Shown: positions 15,431-23,127, numbered from the stretch's first letter. The stretch: DNA of 26,993 nt from Christensenella sp. UBA1214 (GCA_002309375.1 DBXK01000008.1:1-26993), one strand, 5' to 3'. Numbers and translations: made by a program. The notes: generated by a model from the letters alone, not told the origin.

Positions 15431-16096
15431 ATGAAAAGAAAAATCGCTTTTATCATTGCGTTTATGGTGCTTATTATTGCCGCAGTGCCCATAGCCGCCG
15501 AATATGCACACCGGATAGACGCCAACAATCAAAGCGGATCGGAGAGCGCTCCCGAAACCGCTAAAACCGTTTCATCGGAAGCAAGCGATAACCGCGCCGC
15601 AAACAGCAAAGCGGATTCTGTCCGCACGCTCGACTGCACCGCAGACGGCGGGACCAAAGCGCTTGCCCGACTGATCCTCGAAAAGCTGATAAGCGAAAGA
15701 TGCAGCTTTGCCGGCTACCGCGGCCCGACGTATGAGGAGGAATATGAAAGCAGGCTTTATTGTGTTCCGGAGTTTTACGAGCTTGAAAAAGCGGACGACG
15801 CATCCATCGCGCTGATTGAGCTTTATGAAGAGCAGATCCCGATCCTCAAGGAGGAATATGCTGCGGTGATCGCCCATGCTTACGACATGACTCAGAACGA
15901 TATCGAGAATTTCAATCTTTCGGAAATCGAACGATCCATCCTAAAGACTTACAGCAATATCGAAGCGCTGCTCTCGCTCGAGGTCTATTCTTCAAAGCTG
16001 ACCGATGAACAAAAAGTTCGTTTTGCGGACGATGTCGAAATCGTCAAAACAATCGTTGAAGAAGCTCACAATGCGGTTTACGGTCCGAATCTTTAA
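15431..16096 (+). CDS. Secreted or membrane-anchored protein of unknown function
   Basis: A 221-residue protein with an N-terminal hydrophobic signal or anchor (MKRKIAFIIAFMVLIIAAVPIAAEYA) and no lipobox. A Ser/Ala/Asn-rich stretch (to about residue 65) leads to a mostly helical acidic domain with two cysteines (in LDCTADGG and ISERCSFAG) and a third in RLYCVPEF, which could form a disulfide outside the cell. I do not recognise a family. The ATG at 15431 is chosen because AAAGGAGG (15415-15422) lies 8 bases upstream and the signal peptide starts there; an ATG 17 codons earlier overlaps the expected transcription start. Codons are slightly less GC-biased than those of its neighbours. It has its own promoter and terminator. 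Confidence 0.8.
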   Translation: MKRKIAFIIAFMVLIIAAVPIAAEYAHRIDANNQSGSESAPETAKTVSSEASDNRAANSKADSVRTLDCTADGGTKALARLILEKLISERCSFAGYRGPTYEEEYESRLYCVPEFYELEKADDASIALIELYEEQIPILKEEYAAVIAHAYDMTQNDIENFNLSEIERSILKTYSNIEALLSLEVYSSKLTDEQKVRFADDVEIVKTIVEEAHNAVYGPNL

Positions 16097-16119
16097 ATGT
16101 CATAACTGTTGCACCTGCC

Positions 16120-16150
16120 CCGCCCGGTCCCTCCGGGCGGTTTTCTTTTG
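16120..16150 (+). terminator. Intrinsic terminator after the secreted-protein gene
   Basis: CCGCCCGG (16120-16127) pairs with CCGGGCGG (16133-16140) across TCCCT, followed by TTTTCTTTT. Confidence 0.9.
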
Positions 16151-16327
16151 CCCGATTTTCGAAAAAAGAGAATTTTGTCCGATTAAGACTGATTTAAGAT
16201 TCCTCCGTATAATGGGAGCCGTAAAGCGGGAACGGGCGTCGGCCCGAAGCCCGGCGGGGGATGTTATTTTTCCCTTCGGCATGATATAATGAAGAAGATT
16301 GAATGCGCAAACGCCGAAGGAGGCATT

Positions 16328-17266
16328 ATGGAGCCGAAAAAGATTTTCCCCGCCGCGGACGCCCACTGCGATTTTCTTTACGGGATGGCGCAGTACGGCT
16401 ATGATATCGCGAAACCGAAGGCCGCGCAGAGCATCCGCCTCGACAAAATGCGCGAAGGCGGAGTGAAGCTGCAGTTCTTCGCCGCGTGGATCGACATGCT
16501 TCTCGATCAAAACCCGCTTTCGCAGTGCATGGGCATGATCGACTGCTATTACCGCATGCTCGATGAAAATCCGCAGCTCGTGCCGCTGACCCGCGATTTC
16601 GACCCGGCGGGCGAGAAAATCGCCTCCGTGCTGACGGTCGAGGGCGGCGAAGCGATCGAAGCCTTCATTCCGAACCTCCATATCCTCCGCCGCCTCGGCG
16701 TCCGCGCGATGACGCTGACGTGGAACGATGCGAACCGCCTCGCCTACCCTGCGGCGAAGAAGATGAAGAAGGGCCTCACCCCGCTCGGCAAGGAGGTCAT
16801 CCGCGAGATGTGCCGCATCGGCGTCGCCGTCGACCTTGCGCATCTCGGCGACCCGGGCATCGACGACGTGCTGAGTATCGCGACCCGGCCGGTCTTCGCC
16901 TCACACTCGAACGCGCGCGCTCTCTGCGGAGCGCCCCGATGCCTGCGCGATGAGCATATCAAAGCGATCGCGGCGCAGGGCGGCGTTATCGGCGTCAACT
17001 TCTATCATAAGCAGCTGACGGAGGAAAAGATCGCGACGATCGAAGACGTGATCCGCCATATCGCGCATATCGTCGAGGTCGGCGGCGTAAACTGCGCGGC
17101 GCTCGGCAGCGATTTCGACGGAATGAACCGCTATGTGGAGGGCCTTGAAACGAGCGCTGGGTATCCGCTGATCTCGGAAAGGCTGCTCGCGCTCGGGCTT
17201 TCGGAAAAGGAAGTTGAGCGCATCATGTTCCGGAATCTTTACGAATACATACTTCAGTTTGTGTAA
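16328..17266 (+). CDS. Membrane dipeptidase-family (peptidase M19) zinc dipeptidase
   Basis: M19 enzymes cleave dipeptides, including some with a D-residue, using two zinc ions. The 312-residue protein keeps the ligand set: H13-x-D15 in DAHCD, E105 in LTVEGGEA, H172 in VDLAHLG, H193 in ASHSNAR, and D262 in GSDFDG. There is no signal peptide, so it is probably cytoplasmic, as is common in Bacillota. AAGGAGG (16317-16323) directs the ATG at 16328; an upstream ATG at 16289 lacks such a site. A TATAAT at 16208-16213 without a good -35 is the best promoter candidate in the preceding 180 bases. Possible roles are salvage of peptidoglycan or dietary dipeptides. Confidence 0.9.
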   Translation: MEPKKIFPAADAHCDFLYGMAQYGYDIAKPKAAQSIRLDKMREGGVKLQFFAAWIDMLLDQNPLSQCMGMIDCYYRMLDENPQLVPLTRDFDPAGEKIASVLTVEGGEAIEAFIPNLHILRRLGVRAMTLTWNDANRLAYPAAKKMKKGLTPLGKEVIREMCRIGVAVDLAHLGDPGIDDVLSIATRPVFASHSNARALCGAPRCLRDEHIKAIAAQGGVIGVNFYHKQLTEEKIATIEDVIRHIAHIVEVGGVNCAALGSDFDGMNRYVEGLETSAGYPLISERLLALGLSEKEVERIMFRNLYEYILQFV

Positions 17267-17323
17267 ATTCGCGCCGCGAACAGCTATATATGGAAATTTC
17301 TGCCCCGATCCGGCATATTTCGC

Positions 17324-17352
17324 TTTAATTCCCGCGATTTCGGTGGTATAAT
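17324..17352 (+). promoter_or_regulatory. Possible promoter of the VTC/DUF4956 pair
   Basis: A perfect -10 TATAAT (17347-17352) with only a weak -35 (TTTAAT, 17324-17329) at 17 bases. The start predicted from it lies at about 17359, which argues against the GTG at 17360 as the start codon. Confidence 0.5.
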
Positions 17353-17401
17353 AGGAGGAGTGAGATCTACGTTCACGCAGGATAATGCCGGGAGGCCGGA
17401 A

Positions 17402-18115
17402 GTGGCTGTCAACATCAAAAGCATCTTCAACCGCGTTGAGGAAAAATACATGATCACGGAGGATCAGCTCCAGGCGATCACGCCGACCGTGCTCCGCTAT
17501 ATGCACGGCGACGAATTCGGCCTCAGCACGATCTGCAGCCTCTATTTCGACACGCCCGATATGCGCATCATCCGAGCCTCCATCGACGCGAGGAAGAATT
17601 CCTACAAGGAAAAGCTCCGCCTCCGCTGCTACGGCATCCCGACGGACGATTCCGCCTCCTTCGTCGAGCTGAAGAAAAAATACCTCGGAACGGTCTATAA
17701 GCGCCGCTTCCAAATGCCCTACCGCTCCGCGATGAACTTTTTGACCGGCCATGCCCCGGCGCCGGATACGCAGATGGGCCGCGAGGTCGCCTACTTCCTC
17801 GATTTCTATCCCGGCATCCGCCCGACGATCGATATTTTCTGCGAGCGCATCGCCCTCTTCGGCAACGACGACGATGATCTGCGCCTGACCGTCGACCGCG
17901 ACCTCCGCTACAGGATGGACGATCTTGACCTCCGCAAGGGCAGCGAGGGCAGCCCGATCATCGACAAGGGGCTCTATATCATGGAGATCAAGGCCTCCGG
18001 CGCATTCCCGCTCTGGCTGACGGAGCTGCTTGACAGATACAGGATCTATCCCCGCAAATTCTCGAAATACCGCACCGCCTTCAATCTCGAGTTGGCGGAA
18101 AGGCTTGAAAAATAA
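17402..18115 (+). CDS. VTC-domain protein, putative polyphosphate polymerase
   Basis: VTC domains in yeast make polyphosphate from ATP in a CYTH-like tunnel. This 237-residue protein keeps the basic and acidic residues that line it: R11/E13-E14/K15 in RVEEKY, SLYFDTPD, K71-R73-R75 in KLRLR, E89-K91 in ELKKK, R101-R102, E148-R149 in CERIAL, D165-R166 in TVDRDLRYR, E195-K197 in MEIK, and the SKY motif at 221-223. I chose the GTG at 17402 since GGAGG (17391-17395) lies 6 bases upstream; the GTG at 17360 is only one base from its AGGAGG. A DUF4956 membrane protein follows after 38 bases, a pairing common in Clostridia. The polymer made has not been shown here. Confidence 0.82.
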   Translation: MAVNIKSIFNRVEEKYMITEDQLQAITPTVLRYMHGDEFGLSTICSLYFDTPDMRIIRASIDARKNSYKEKLRLRCYGIPTDDSASFVELKKKYLGTVYKRRFQMPYRSAMNFLTGHAPAPDTQMGREVAYFLDFYPGIRPTIDIFCERIALFGNDDDDLRLTVDRDLRYRMDDLDLRKGSEGSPIIDKGLYIMEIKASGAFPLWLTELLDRYRIYPRKFSKYRTAFNLELAERLEK

Positions 18116-18153
18116 AGCAAACCCCGGCATCGGACCGGAAGGAAGGAAAAAAG

Positions 18154-18855
18154 ATGTTGAACCCCAGCATAATCTCCTCGATCATCTCATCGAACAGCTA
18201 CACCGTCACCGTGACGGTGAAGGAATTCCTGATCTGCATGCTGACCGCGCTCTGCCTCGGCGTTCTGATCGCCGTCGTGAGCCGCATCAAGAGCAGGCAG
18301 TCGAAGAGCCTCTCCGTTGCGCTCGTGCTGCTCCCCGTGATCGTTCAAACGATCATCATGCTCGTCAACAAGGAATTCGGCGCAGGCCTCGCCGTCGCAG
18401 GCGCGTTCAGCCTCCTCCGCTTCCGTTCGGCGCCCGCTTCCGCACGCGATCTCGTTTTGATCACCCTCGCCGTTGCCGTCGGCCTCGCCTGCGGCCTCGG
18501 ATGCATCGGCATCGCGATCATCCTCGCTCTGATCGTGCTTGCGATACTGACGGTACTCTCGATCCTCGGCTTCGGCAAATCCAGGAGCGGCGAGAGGATC
18601 CTCAACATCGTGATCCCCGAAAGCCTCAACTACGACGACATTTTCACCCCCGTCTTCCGCAAGTATACCAAGAGCTGCGAGCTCATCCGCGTCAAGACCA
18701 CCAACATGGGCAGCCTCTACAAGCTCCGCTATGAAATCACTCTCAGGGACGTTTCCGAGGAAAAGGAGTTCATCGACGCCCTCCGCGTCCGCAACGGCAA
18801 CCTTGAGATCAGCTGCTCGATCCCCGAGACCAATAAGGCCCGCGAGGTCATCTGA
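18154..18855 (+). CDS. DUF4956 family membrane protein, partner of the VTC-domain protein
   Basis: A 233-residue protein with a short amphipathic start, hydrophobic segments at about 24-44, 50-70, and a continuous set from about 72 to 140, and a soluble C-terminal domain of about 90 residues beginning near ERILNIVIPESLNYDDIF. The GAGLAVAGAFSLLRFRSAPASARDL segment, with its conserved glycines and RFRS, is the hallmark of DUF4956. These proteins recur beside VTC-domain genes and, in many genomes, CotH-like kinases; no CotH gene is here. A role in moving or anchoring the polymer is plausible. GGAAGG repeats precede the ATG, and the terminator follows within 15 bases, so the pair forms one operon. 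Confidence 0.82.
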   Translation: MLNPSIISSIISSNSYTVTVTVKEFLICMLTALCLGVLIAVVSRIKSRQSKSLSVALVLLPVIVQTIIMLVNKEFGAGLAVAGAFSLLRFRSAPASARDLVLITLAVAVGLACGLGCIGIAIILALIVLAILTVLSILGFGKSRSGERILNIVIPESLNYDDIFTPVFRKYTKSCELIRVKTTNMGSLYKLRYEITLRDVSEEKEFIDALRVRNGNLEISCSIPETNKAREVI

Positions 18856-18868
18856 AGTCCAAATTCTC

Positions 18869-18897
18869 AAAACCGCTCCTTCGGGGGCGGTTTTTTC
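18869..18897 (+). terminator. Intrinsic terminator after the VTC/DUF4956 operon
   Basis: AAAACCGC-T-CC pairs with GG-G-GCGGTTTT across a short loop and runs into TTTTTT (18891-18896). Confidence 0.88.
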
Positions 18898-18899
18898 TG

Positions 18900-18928
18900 T
18901 TGCGAATCCGTTTCAGTCGTGATATAAT
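18900..18928 (+). promoter_or_regulatory. Promoter of the ABC-F leader and gene
   Basis: TTGCGA (18900-18905), 17-base spacer, perfect TATAAT (18923-18928). The transcript should start near 18935 and carry a leader of about 150 bases. Confidence 0.75.
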
Positions 18929-18934
18929 GAGCTT

Positions 18935-19084
18935 TGGGAATAATCCCGAATACTCATGAGGTGGCCCCGGCTTGAACATTCTCTGATCTTTTAAGCCAAT
19001 CAATGCACAAAGCGAGCAGACCGCTTTCGGCTCGGAAAGCGGAACTGCGGATTTCCAATTTGCTTAGAAAGACGGGGTCAGAAT
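18935..19084 (+). promoter_or_regulatory. Candidate attenuation leader of the ABC-F gene
   Basis: The leader holds a short ORF (18956-18994) and a strong stem-loop in which GCAG-CCGCTTTC (19016-19028) pairs with GAAAGCGG-CTGC (19035-19048). Inside the short ORF, TGGCCCCG (18962-18969) can pair over 8 bases, one of them G-U, with CGGGGTCA (19073-19080), which covers the ribosome site of the ABC-F gene. A ribosome stalled on the short ORF would free that site. This fits the known logic of drug-induced leaders of ABC-F and erm genes but is inferred here. Confidence 0.55.
18956..18994 (+). CDS. Putative 12-residue leader peptide upstream of the ABC-F gene
   Basis: ATG to TAA encodes MRWPRLEHSLIF. 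It begins about 21 bases after the predicted transcription start and ends 90 bases before the ABC-F ATG. There is no convincing Shine-Dalgarno before it, which lowers confidence; such leaders can be translated from near the 5' end. Support comes from position, the strong promoter, and the complementarity between its codons and the downstream ribosome site. Confidence 0.45.
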   Translation: MRWPRLEHSLIF

Positions 19085-20602
19085 ATGATACAGCTGAACA
19101 ATGTTTCGATCTATCTTTCCGTGAACGGGCGTGCGCTCGTTGACGGGATTTCCTTTACTCTCAATCCGCTCGACCGCACCGTCATCATCGGCGAGGAGGG
19201 CAACGGCAAGAGCACGCTTCTTGCGCTGATTGCCGATCCCGCGCTGATCGCCGACCATGCGGAATTCACCGGCGATATTTTCCGCGGCGGCCACCGCATC
19301 GGCTATCTTGCGCAGCAGCTTTCCGCGAAAGAATTGTCCATGCCGGTTAAGGATTATATGGCCTGCTCCGACGCAGGTTGGCTGGCCGAATACAAGGCCG
19401 CGGAGGTCGGGCTCGATCCGTCGATCCTCGGCGAAGCCCGCCCGATCGGGACGCTTTCCGGCGGCGAAAGGGTGAAGCTCCGGATGGTGAAGCTGCTGCT
19501 CGATGAGCCCGATATGCTTCTGCTCGATGAACCGACGAACGATATCGACATCGAGACCCTTGAATGGCTCGAGGATTTCATAAAGCGCTTCCCCGGCGGC
19601 GTGCTCTTCGTTTCCCACGACGAAACCTTGATCGAGAACACGGCGAAAGCCGTCATCCACCTCGAGCACGTCCACCACAAGAAATACTGCCGCCATACGG
19701 TCGCGAACGTCCCCTATCGGGAGTACGTCGAAACGCGCCTGAGGCGGATGGAGCATCAGGAACAGGTCGCCTCGAAGGAGCGCGACGAGCAGGAAAAGAA
19801 GGAGGCGCGCTGGCGCGAGATCTATGAAAAGGTCGATAAGGCGCAGCGCAATATCTCCCGCGGGGATCCTTCCGGCGGGCGGCTGCTGAAAAAGAAGATG
19901 CATTCCGTCATGAGCCAGGGCCGGCGCATCGAAAAGGAGCGGGAAAACCTGACAGAAATGCCCGTCACCGAGCGGCAGATCTTCCTCGACCTGCCCCCCG
20001 CCGCCCTGCCCGCAAGGAAGGAGATCCTGCGGTACCGGACGGACGGGCTTTTCTCCCCGGACGGCGAAAGGCTGACCGCGGGCTTCGAATTGAACGTCGA
20101 CGCGGCGGAACATATCGCGATCATCGGGCGAAACGGAGTCGGCAAAACGACCCTTCTGCGGCTGATCGAAGCGGAGCTTACAAAGCGGAAGGATATCCGC
20201 GCCTTCTATATGCCCCAGGATTATTTCGACCTTTTCGACCCGGACGAAACGCCGGTCGATTTCCTCGCCCCGGGCGGCGAAAAGGAGGCGAAAACGCTTG
20301 CGAGGACCTATCTCGGCAGTGTGCGCTTCACCGCGGACGAGGCGGAAAGCCCGATCGGGCGGCTCTCCGGCGGGCAGAAGGCGAAGCTGATGTTCGTGAA
20401 GATGGCGCTCGAGGGCTATAACGTGCTGCTTCTCGACGAGCCGACGCGCAATTTCAGCCCGCTCTCGAACCCGGTCATCCGGAGCATCCTGCGCGGCTTC
20501 GGCGGCTGCATAATCAGCGTCACGCACGACCGCAAGTATATCGAAGAATGCTGCGATAAGGTTTACAGGCTGAGTGAAAACGGGCTGAAGAGGATCGGAT
20601 AA
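19085..20602 (+). CDS. ABC-F subfamily ATPase, possible ribosome-protection antibiotic resistance factor
   Basis: ABC-F proteins are soluble twin-ATPase proteins that act on the ribosome E site; some dislodge antibiotics. The 505-residue protein has two nucleotide-binding domains and no membrane segment. Domain 1: Walker A GEEGNGKS (36-43), signature LSGGERVKL, Walker B LLLDEPTNDID, H-loop His178. Domain 2: Walker A GRNGVGKT (348-355), signature LSGGQKAKL, Walker B LLLDEPTRNFSPLS. The linker between them (about 195-300) is long, charged and helical, as in members that reach the peptidyl-transferase centre. The second Walker B followed by RNFSPLS is a form I associate with resistance-type rather than housekeeping ABC-Fs. 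The ribosome site is weak (GGGG, 19074-19077) and can be masked by the leader. The drug spectrum cannot be read from sequence. Confidence 0.88.
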   Translation: MIQLNNVSIYLSVNGRALVDGISFTLNPLDRTVIIGEEGNGKSTLLALIADPALIADHAEFTGDIFRGGHRIGYLAQQLSAKELSMPVKDYMACSDAGWLAEYKAAEVGLDPSILGEARPIGTLSGGERVKLRMVKLLLDEPDMLLLDEPTNDIDIETLEWLEDFIKRFPGGVLFVSHDETLIENTAKAVIHLEHVHHKKYCRHTVANVPYREYVETRLRRMEHQEQVASKERDEQEKKEARWREIYEKVDKAQRNISRGDPSGGRLLKKKMHSVMSQGRRIEKERENLTEMPVTERQIFLDLPPAALPARKEILRYRTDGLFSPDGERLTAGFELNVDAAEHIAIIGRNGVGKTTLLRLIEAELTKRKDIRAFYMPQDYFDLFDPDETPVDFLAPGGEKEAKTLARTYLGSVRFTADEAESPIGRLSGGQKAKLMFVKMALEGYNVLLLDEPTRNFSPLSNPVIRSILRGFGGCIISVTHDRKYIEECCDKVYRLSENGLKRIG

Positions 20603-20606
20603 AGCA

Positions 20607-20631
20607 GGAAGCGCCCCGCTGAGGCGCTTCC
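20607..20631. terminator. Probable bidirectional terminator between convergent genes
   Basis: GGAAGCGCC (20607-20615) pairs with GGCGCTTCC (20623-20631) between two convergent genes. The T tract is poor on both sides, so the call rests mainly on position. Confidence 0.5.
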
Positions 20632-20639
20632 GGATACGG

Positions 20640-21143
20640 TTATTTCTTTATCACCCTGTACGCGGGGTGATATTTTTTTCTGAAGTTTTCGCTGTGGTGC
20701 ACGGGCGGGCAGCCGAGGGCCATGTAATAATGCAGGAAGCGGTCGAGTTCATGATAATCAAACGGCGTTTTGCCCACGCCCGTAAGCGAACGGAGCGCAT
20801 CGAACCGCTCGTACAGGCCTTCCCTGCTGCCGCAGGGCTCCTTTGCCGATTCAATGAACCTTTCCGCAAGCGCAAGCGCCTCCGCCTCGGTCCCGAGCGG
20901 CTCGAGATGCACGCGGATAAAGCCCCCGCCGAGCTCGTCGGTCAGGCGGTGGGAAGGATCGCGCGGGACGCTTCTCCATTCTTCGAGAAGATATGCCCTC
21001 GCCTTTTCCGCGTCCGGCAGGAAATGCCCGCAGCCGAATTCGCTCTGGTAGAGGAGCTTCACCGCGTCGCGGATCTCCATTTCGGGATACAGATCGAAAT
21101 GCAGGGTCAGTATCCGCTTCGTTTCGTCCGTTCGTTCGCTCAT
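20640..21143 (-). CDS. Conserved-looking protein of unknown function
   Basis: A 167-residue soluble protein with no signal peptide or membrane segment. Notable stretches are LYPEMEIRDAVKLLYQSEFGCGHF, FIRVHLEPLG, and PPVHHSENFRKKYHPAYRVI at the C terminus, rich in His and aromatic residues, which look like conserved blocks of an enzyme or a binding protein. I recall similar short proteins in Clostridia annotated as hypothetical but cannot name a family. The ATG at 21143 is preferred to one 15 codons upstream because AAAGGA lies about 10 bases before it and the upstream ATG overlaps the promoter. It has its own promoter. Confidence 0.75.
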   Translation of the reverse strand: MSERTDETKRILTLHFDLYPEMEIRDAVKLLYQSEFGCGHFLPDAEKARAYLLEEWRSVPRDPSHRLTDELGGGFIRVHLEPLGTEAEALALAERFIESAKEPCGSREGLYERFDALRSLTGVGKTPFDYHELDRFLHYYMALGCPPVHHSENFRKKYHPAYRVIKK

Positions 21144-21173
21144 AAGCGGCCGTCCTTTCGTTTTTTCGCTTTC

Positions 21174-21202
21174 ATTATACCGCTTCACCGCCCCGCGTTC
21201 AA
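21174..21202 (-). promoter_or_regulatory. Promoter of the unknown 167-residue protein
   Basis: On the minus strand TTGAAC (21202-21197) and TATAAT (21179-21174) are 17 bases apart, 30 bases before the chosen ATG. Confidence 0.75.
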
Positions 21203-21277
21203 TGATATTTCCGCTTCCGGCGGCATACTATTTACGGCAGGAATACATGAAAGGTCCGGCGCAGCGCGCCAACTCAT

Positions 21278-21889
21278 ATGCCGTACACAAACAACAGTAT
21301 CGAACTCGTCGGCCGCATCGCGGAGGAACCCGTTTACAGCCACTCCGTTTACGGCGAAGCGTTTTTTCTTCTTCCGTTCGCCGTCCGCCGCCTCAGCGGA
21401 ACGGAGGACCGCCTCAATCTCACCGTCAGCGAACGCCTTCTCGGCGAGCTTACGGCCGGGGCCGGGACGCCATGCCGCGTCAGCGGGCAGATCCGCTCCT
21501 ATAACCAGCGCACGGAGAGCGGGAACCGGCTCATCATCACGGTTTTCGCGCGGGAATTCGAACCCCTCGAAGAGGAGCTTCCCGAAAAGAACGAGGCGGA
21601 GGTCACCGGCTTCATCTGCAAGCCGCCGATCTATCGCACGACGCCGTTTTCAAGGGAGATCACGGACGTTCTGCTCGCCGTCAACCGTCGCTTCCATAAA
21701 TCCGATTATCTTCCCGCGATCGCGTGGGGGCGGAATGCGCGGTTCCTCGCCGAGCTCCCGGTCGGAACGAATCTGCATATCCTCGGGCGGCTGCAGAGCC
21801 GCGAATACACGAAGCTTCTCGAGGACGGCACGGAGAGCACCCGCACCGCGTTCGAGATAAGCTGCTCCGCCGTTGAGCCGCTTTATTAA
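21278..21889 (+). CDS. SSB-like single-stranded DNA-binding protein with two OB folds
   Basis: A 203-residue protein built of two OB-fold halves: the first begins NSIELVGRIAEEPVYSHSVYGEAF and ends near FEPLEEELP; the second begins NEAEVTGFICKPPIYRTTPFSREITDVLLAVNRRF and contains YLPAIAWGRNARFLAELPVGTNLHILGRLQSREY, the classic SSB order of strands ending in a GRLQSREY-type motif. It lacks the acidic C-terminal tip (DDDIPF) with which ordinary SSBs recruit partners, so it is probably not the main SSB. Two-OB proteins of this kind occur in Clostridia; the cellular role is unclear. The start at 21278 has only a weak ribosome site. It converges on coaBC and shares a terminator with it. Confidence 0.75.
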   Translation: MPYTNNSIELVGRIAEEPVYSHSVYGEAFFLLPFAVRRLSGTEDRLNLTVSERLLGELTAGAGTPCRVSGQIRSYNQRTESGNRLIITVFAREFEPLEEELPEKNEAEVTGFICKPPIYRTTPFSREITDVLLAVNRRFHKSDYLPAIAWGRNARFLAELPVGTNLHILGRLQSREYTKLLEDGTESTRTAFEISCSAVEPLY

Positions 21890-21891
21890 AA

Positions 21892-21920
21892 CGAAAAAGG
21901 AGGCCTGGGCCTCCTTTATT
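21892..21920. terminator. Bidirectional terminator between ssb-like gene and coaBC
   Basis: AAAGGAGGCC (21896-21905) pairs with GGCCTCCTTT (21908-21917), flanked by an A-rich run on the left and TTTATT on the right, between two convergent genes. Confidence 0.85.
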
Positions 21921-21930
21921 GATGATTGAA

Positions 21931-23127
21931 TCATTTCTTCGCGAGCGAAAGGGCGATATCGATGATCGCATTCGCGGCGTCGTCCTTCGATTGGAGCGGC
22001 AGCTCCGTAACGCCGTCCTTCATGATGACTGAGATCACGTTCGTATCCGTGCCGAAGCCCGCGCCCTCGACCTTCAGATTGTTCGCGCAGACCATGTCGA
22101 GGTTCTTCTTTTTGAGCTTCTTCGCGCTGTTCTCGATCAGATCGCGCGTTTCCATCGAGAAGCCGCAGAGGATCTGCCCTTCCCGCTTGTTTTCGCCGAG
22201 GTATTTCAGGATATCCTTCGTTCTTTGAAGCGGGATCGTCATATCGCCGTCGGTCTTCTTGACCTTATCATCGGAATAGGTCTCCGGCGTATAGTCGGCA
22301 ACGGCGGCGGCCTTGAATACGAGGTCCGCCTTTTCGGCGTTCGCGGTCACGGCGTTATACATTTCCTCCGCGCTTTCCACCGGAACGACTTCGACGAACG
22401 GCGGCGGGGTCACAGCCATCGGCCCCGCAACAAGGACGACCTTCGCGCCGCGCAGCATCGCCATCTTCGCGATCGAACAGCCCATCTTGCCCGTGGAGCG
22501 GTTCGAGATATAGCGCACCGGATCGATCGCTTCGCGCGTCGGTCCCGCCGTCACGAGCACGGTCTTCCCTTCAAGGTCGTGCTCCCTGCCGATCGAGCGG
22601 AGGATATGCCAAACGAGCGTTTCCGGCTCCGGCAGTTTTCCGGCGCCGACGTCGCCGCAGGCAAGGCGGCCCGACGCGGGCTCGATGACCTCGAAGCCGT
22701 AATGCCGCAGCTTTTCGAGATTGTCCTGCGTGATCGGGTTTTCATACATATTCGTGTTCATCGCCGGCGCGACGAGCTTCGGGCAGCGGCAGGCGAGCAC
22801 GGTCGTTGAAAGCATATCGTCCGCTATGCCGTGGGCGAATTTCGCGATGATGTTCGCCGTCGCGGGAGCGACGATCACAAGGTCCGTCCGCTTCGCAAGG
22901 GAGATATGCTCCACCTTGTGCACGAAATTGCGGTCGAAGGTATCGACGCTGACGCGGTTGCCGGTGAGCTGTTCGAAGGTCAGCGGCGCGATGAATTCCG
23001 TCGCGTTCTTCGTCATCACGACCTCAACATTCGCATGGAGCTTCACGAGCGCGGAAGCGAGCGCCGCCGCCTTATACGCGGCGATGCCGCCTGTCACGCC
23101 GAGCAAAACGGTTTTGCCTTTAAGCAT
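21931..23127 (-). CDS. coaBC: CoaBC, bifunctional phosphopantothenoylcysteine synthetase/decarboxylase
   Basis: Joins cysteine to 4'-phosphopantothenate (CoaB) and decarboxylates the product to 4'-phosphopantetheine (CoaC). The 398-residue protein has the FMN-dependent CoaC half (about 1-185) with VTGGIAAYKA, the catalytic His in KVEHISLAK, the substrate clamp PAMNTNMYENP and the active-site Cys in SGRLACGDVGAGKL. The CoaB half (from LEGKTVLVTAGPTREAIDPVRYISNRSTGKMG) contains AAVADYTPE and the dimer lysine motif KVKK. The ATG at 23127 is chosen because GGAGG (23139-23135) lies 7 bases upstream; an ATG 16 codons earlier has no site. It diverges from the pantothenate transporter and coaX genes, giving a small coenzyme A locus. 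Confidence 0.95.
   Translation of the reverse strand: MLKGKTVLLGVTGGIAAYKAAALASALVKLHANVEVVMTKNATEFIAPLTFEQLTGNRVSVDTFDRNFVHKVEHISLAKRTDLVIVAPATANIIAKFAHGIADDMLSTTVLACRCPKLVAPAMNTNMYENPITQDNLEKLRHYGFEVIEPASGRLACGDVGAGKLPEPETLVWHILRSIGREHDLEGKTVLVTAGPTREAIDPVRYISNRSTGKMGCSIAKMAMLRGAKVVLVAGPMAVTPPPFVEVVPVESAEEMYNAVTANAEKADLVFKAAAVADYTPETYSDDKVKKTDGDMTIPLQRTKDILKYLGENKREGQILCGFSMETRDLIENSAKKLKKKNLDMVCANNLKVEGAGFGTDTNVISVIMKDGVTELPLQSKDDAANAIIDIALSLAKK

Noticed and set aside
16285..16290. TATAAT as a promoter for the dipeptidase gene
   Set aside because: No -35-like sequence at 16-18 bases upstream and it would leave almost no leader before the ribosome site.
17360..17401. GTG start of the VTC-domain gene at 17360
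   Set aside because: Only one base lies between AGGAGG and this GTG, and the predicted transcription start coincides with it; GTG 17402 has correct spacing and begins at the conserved domain.
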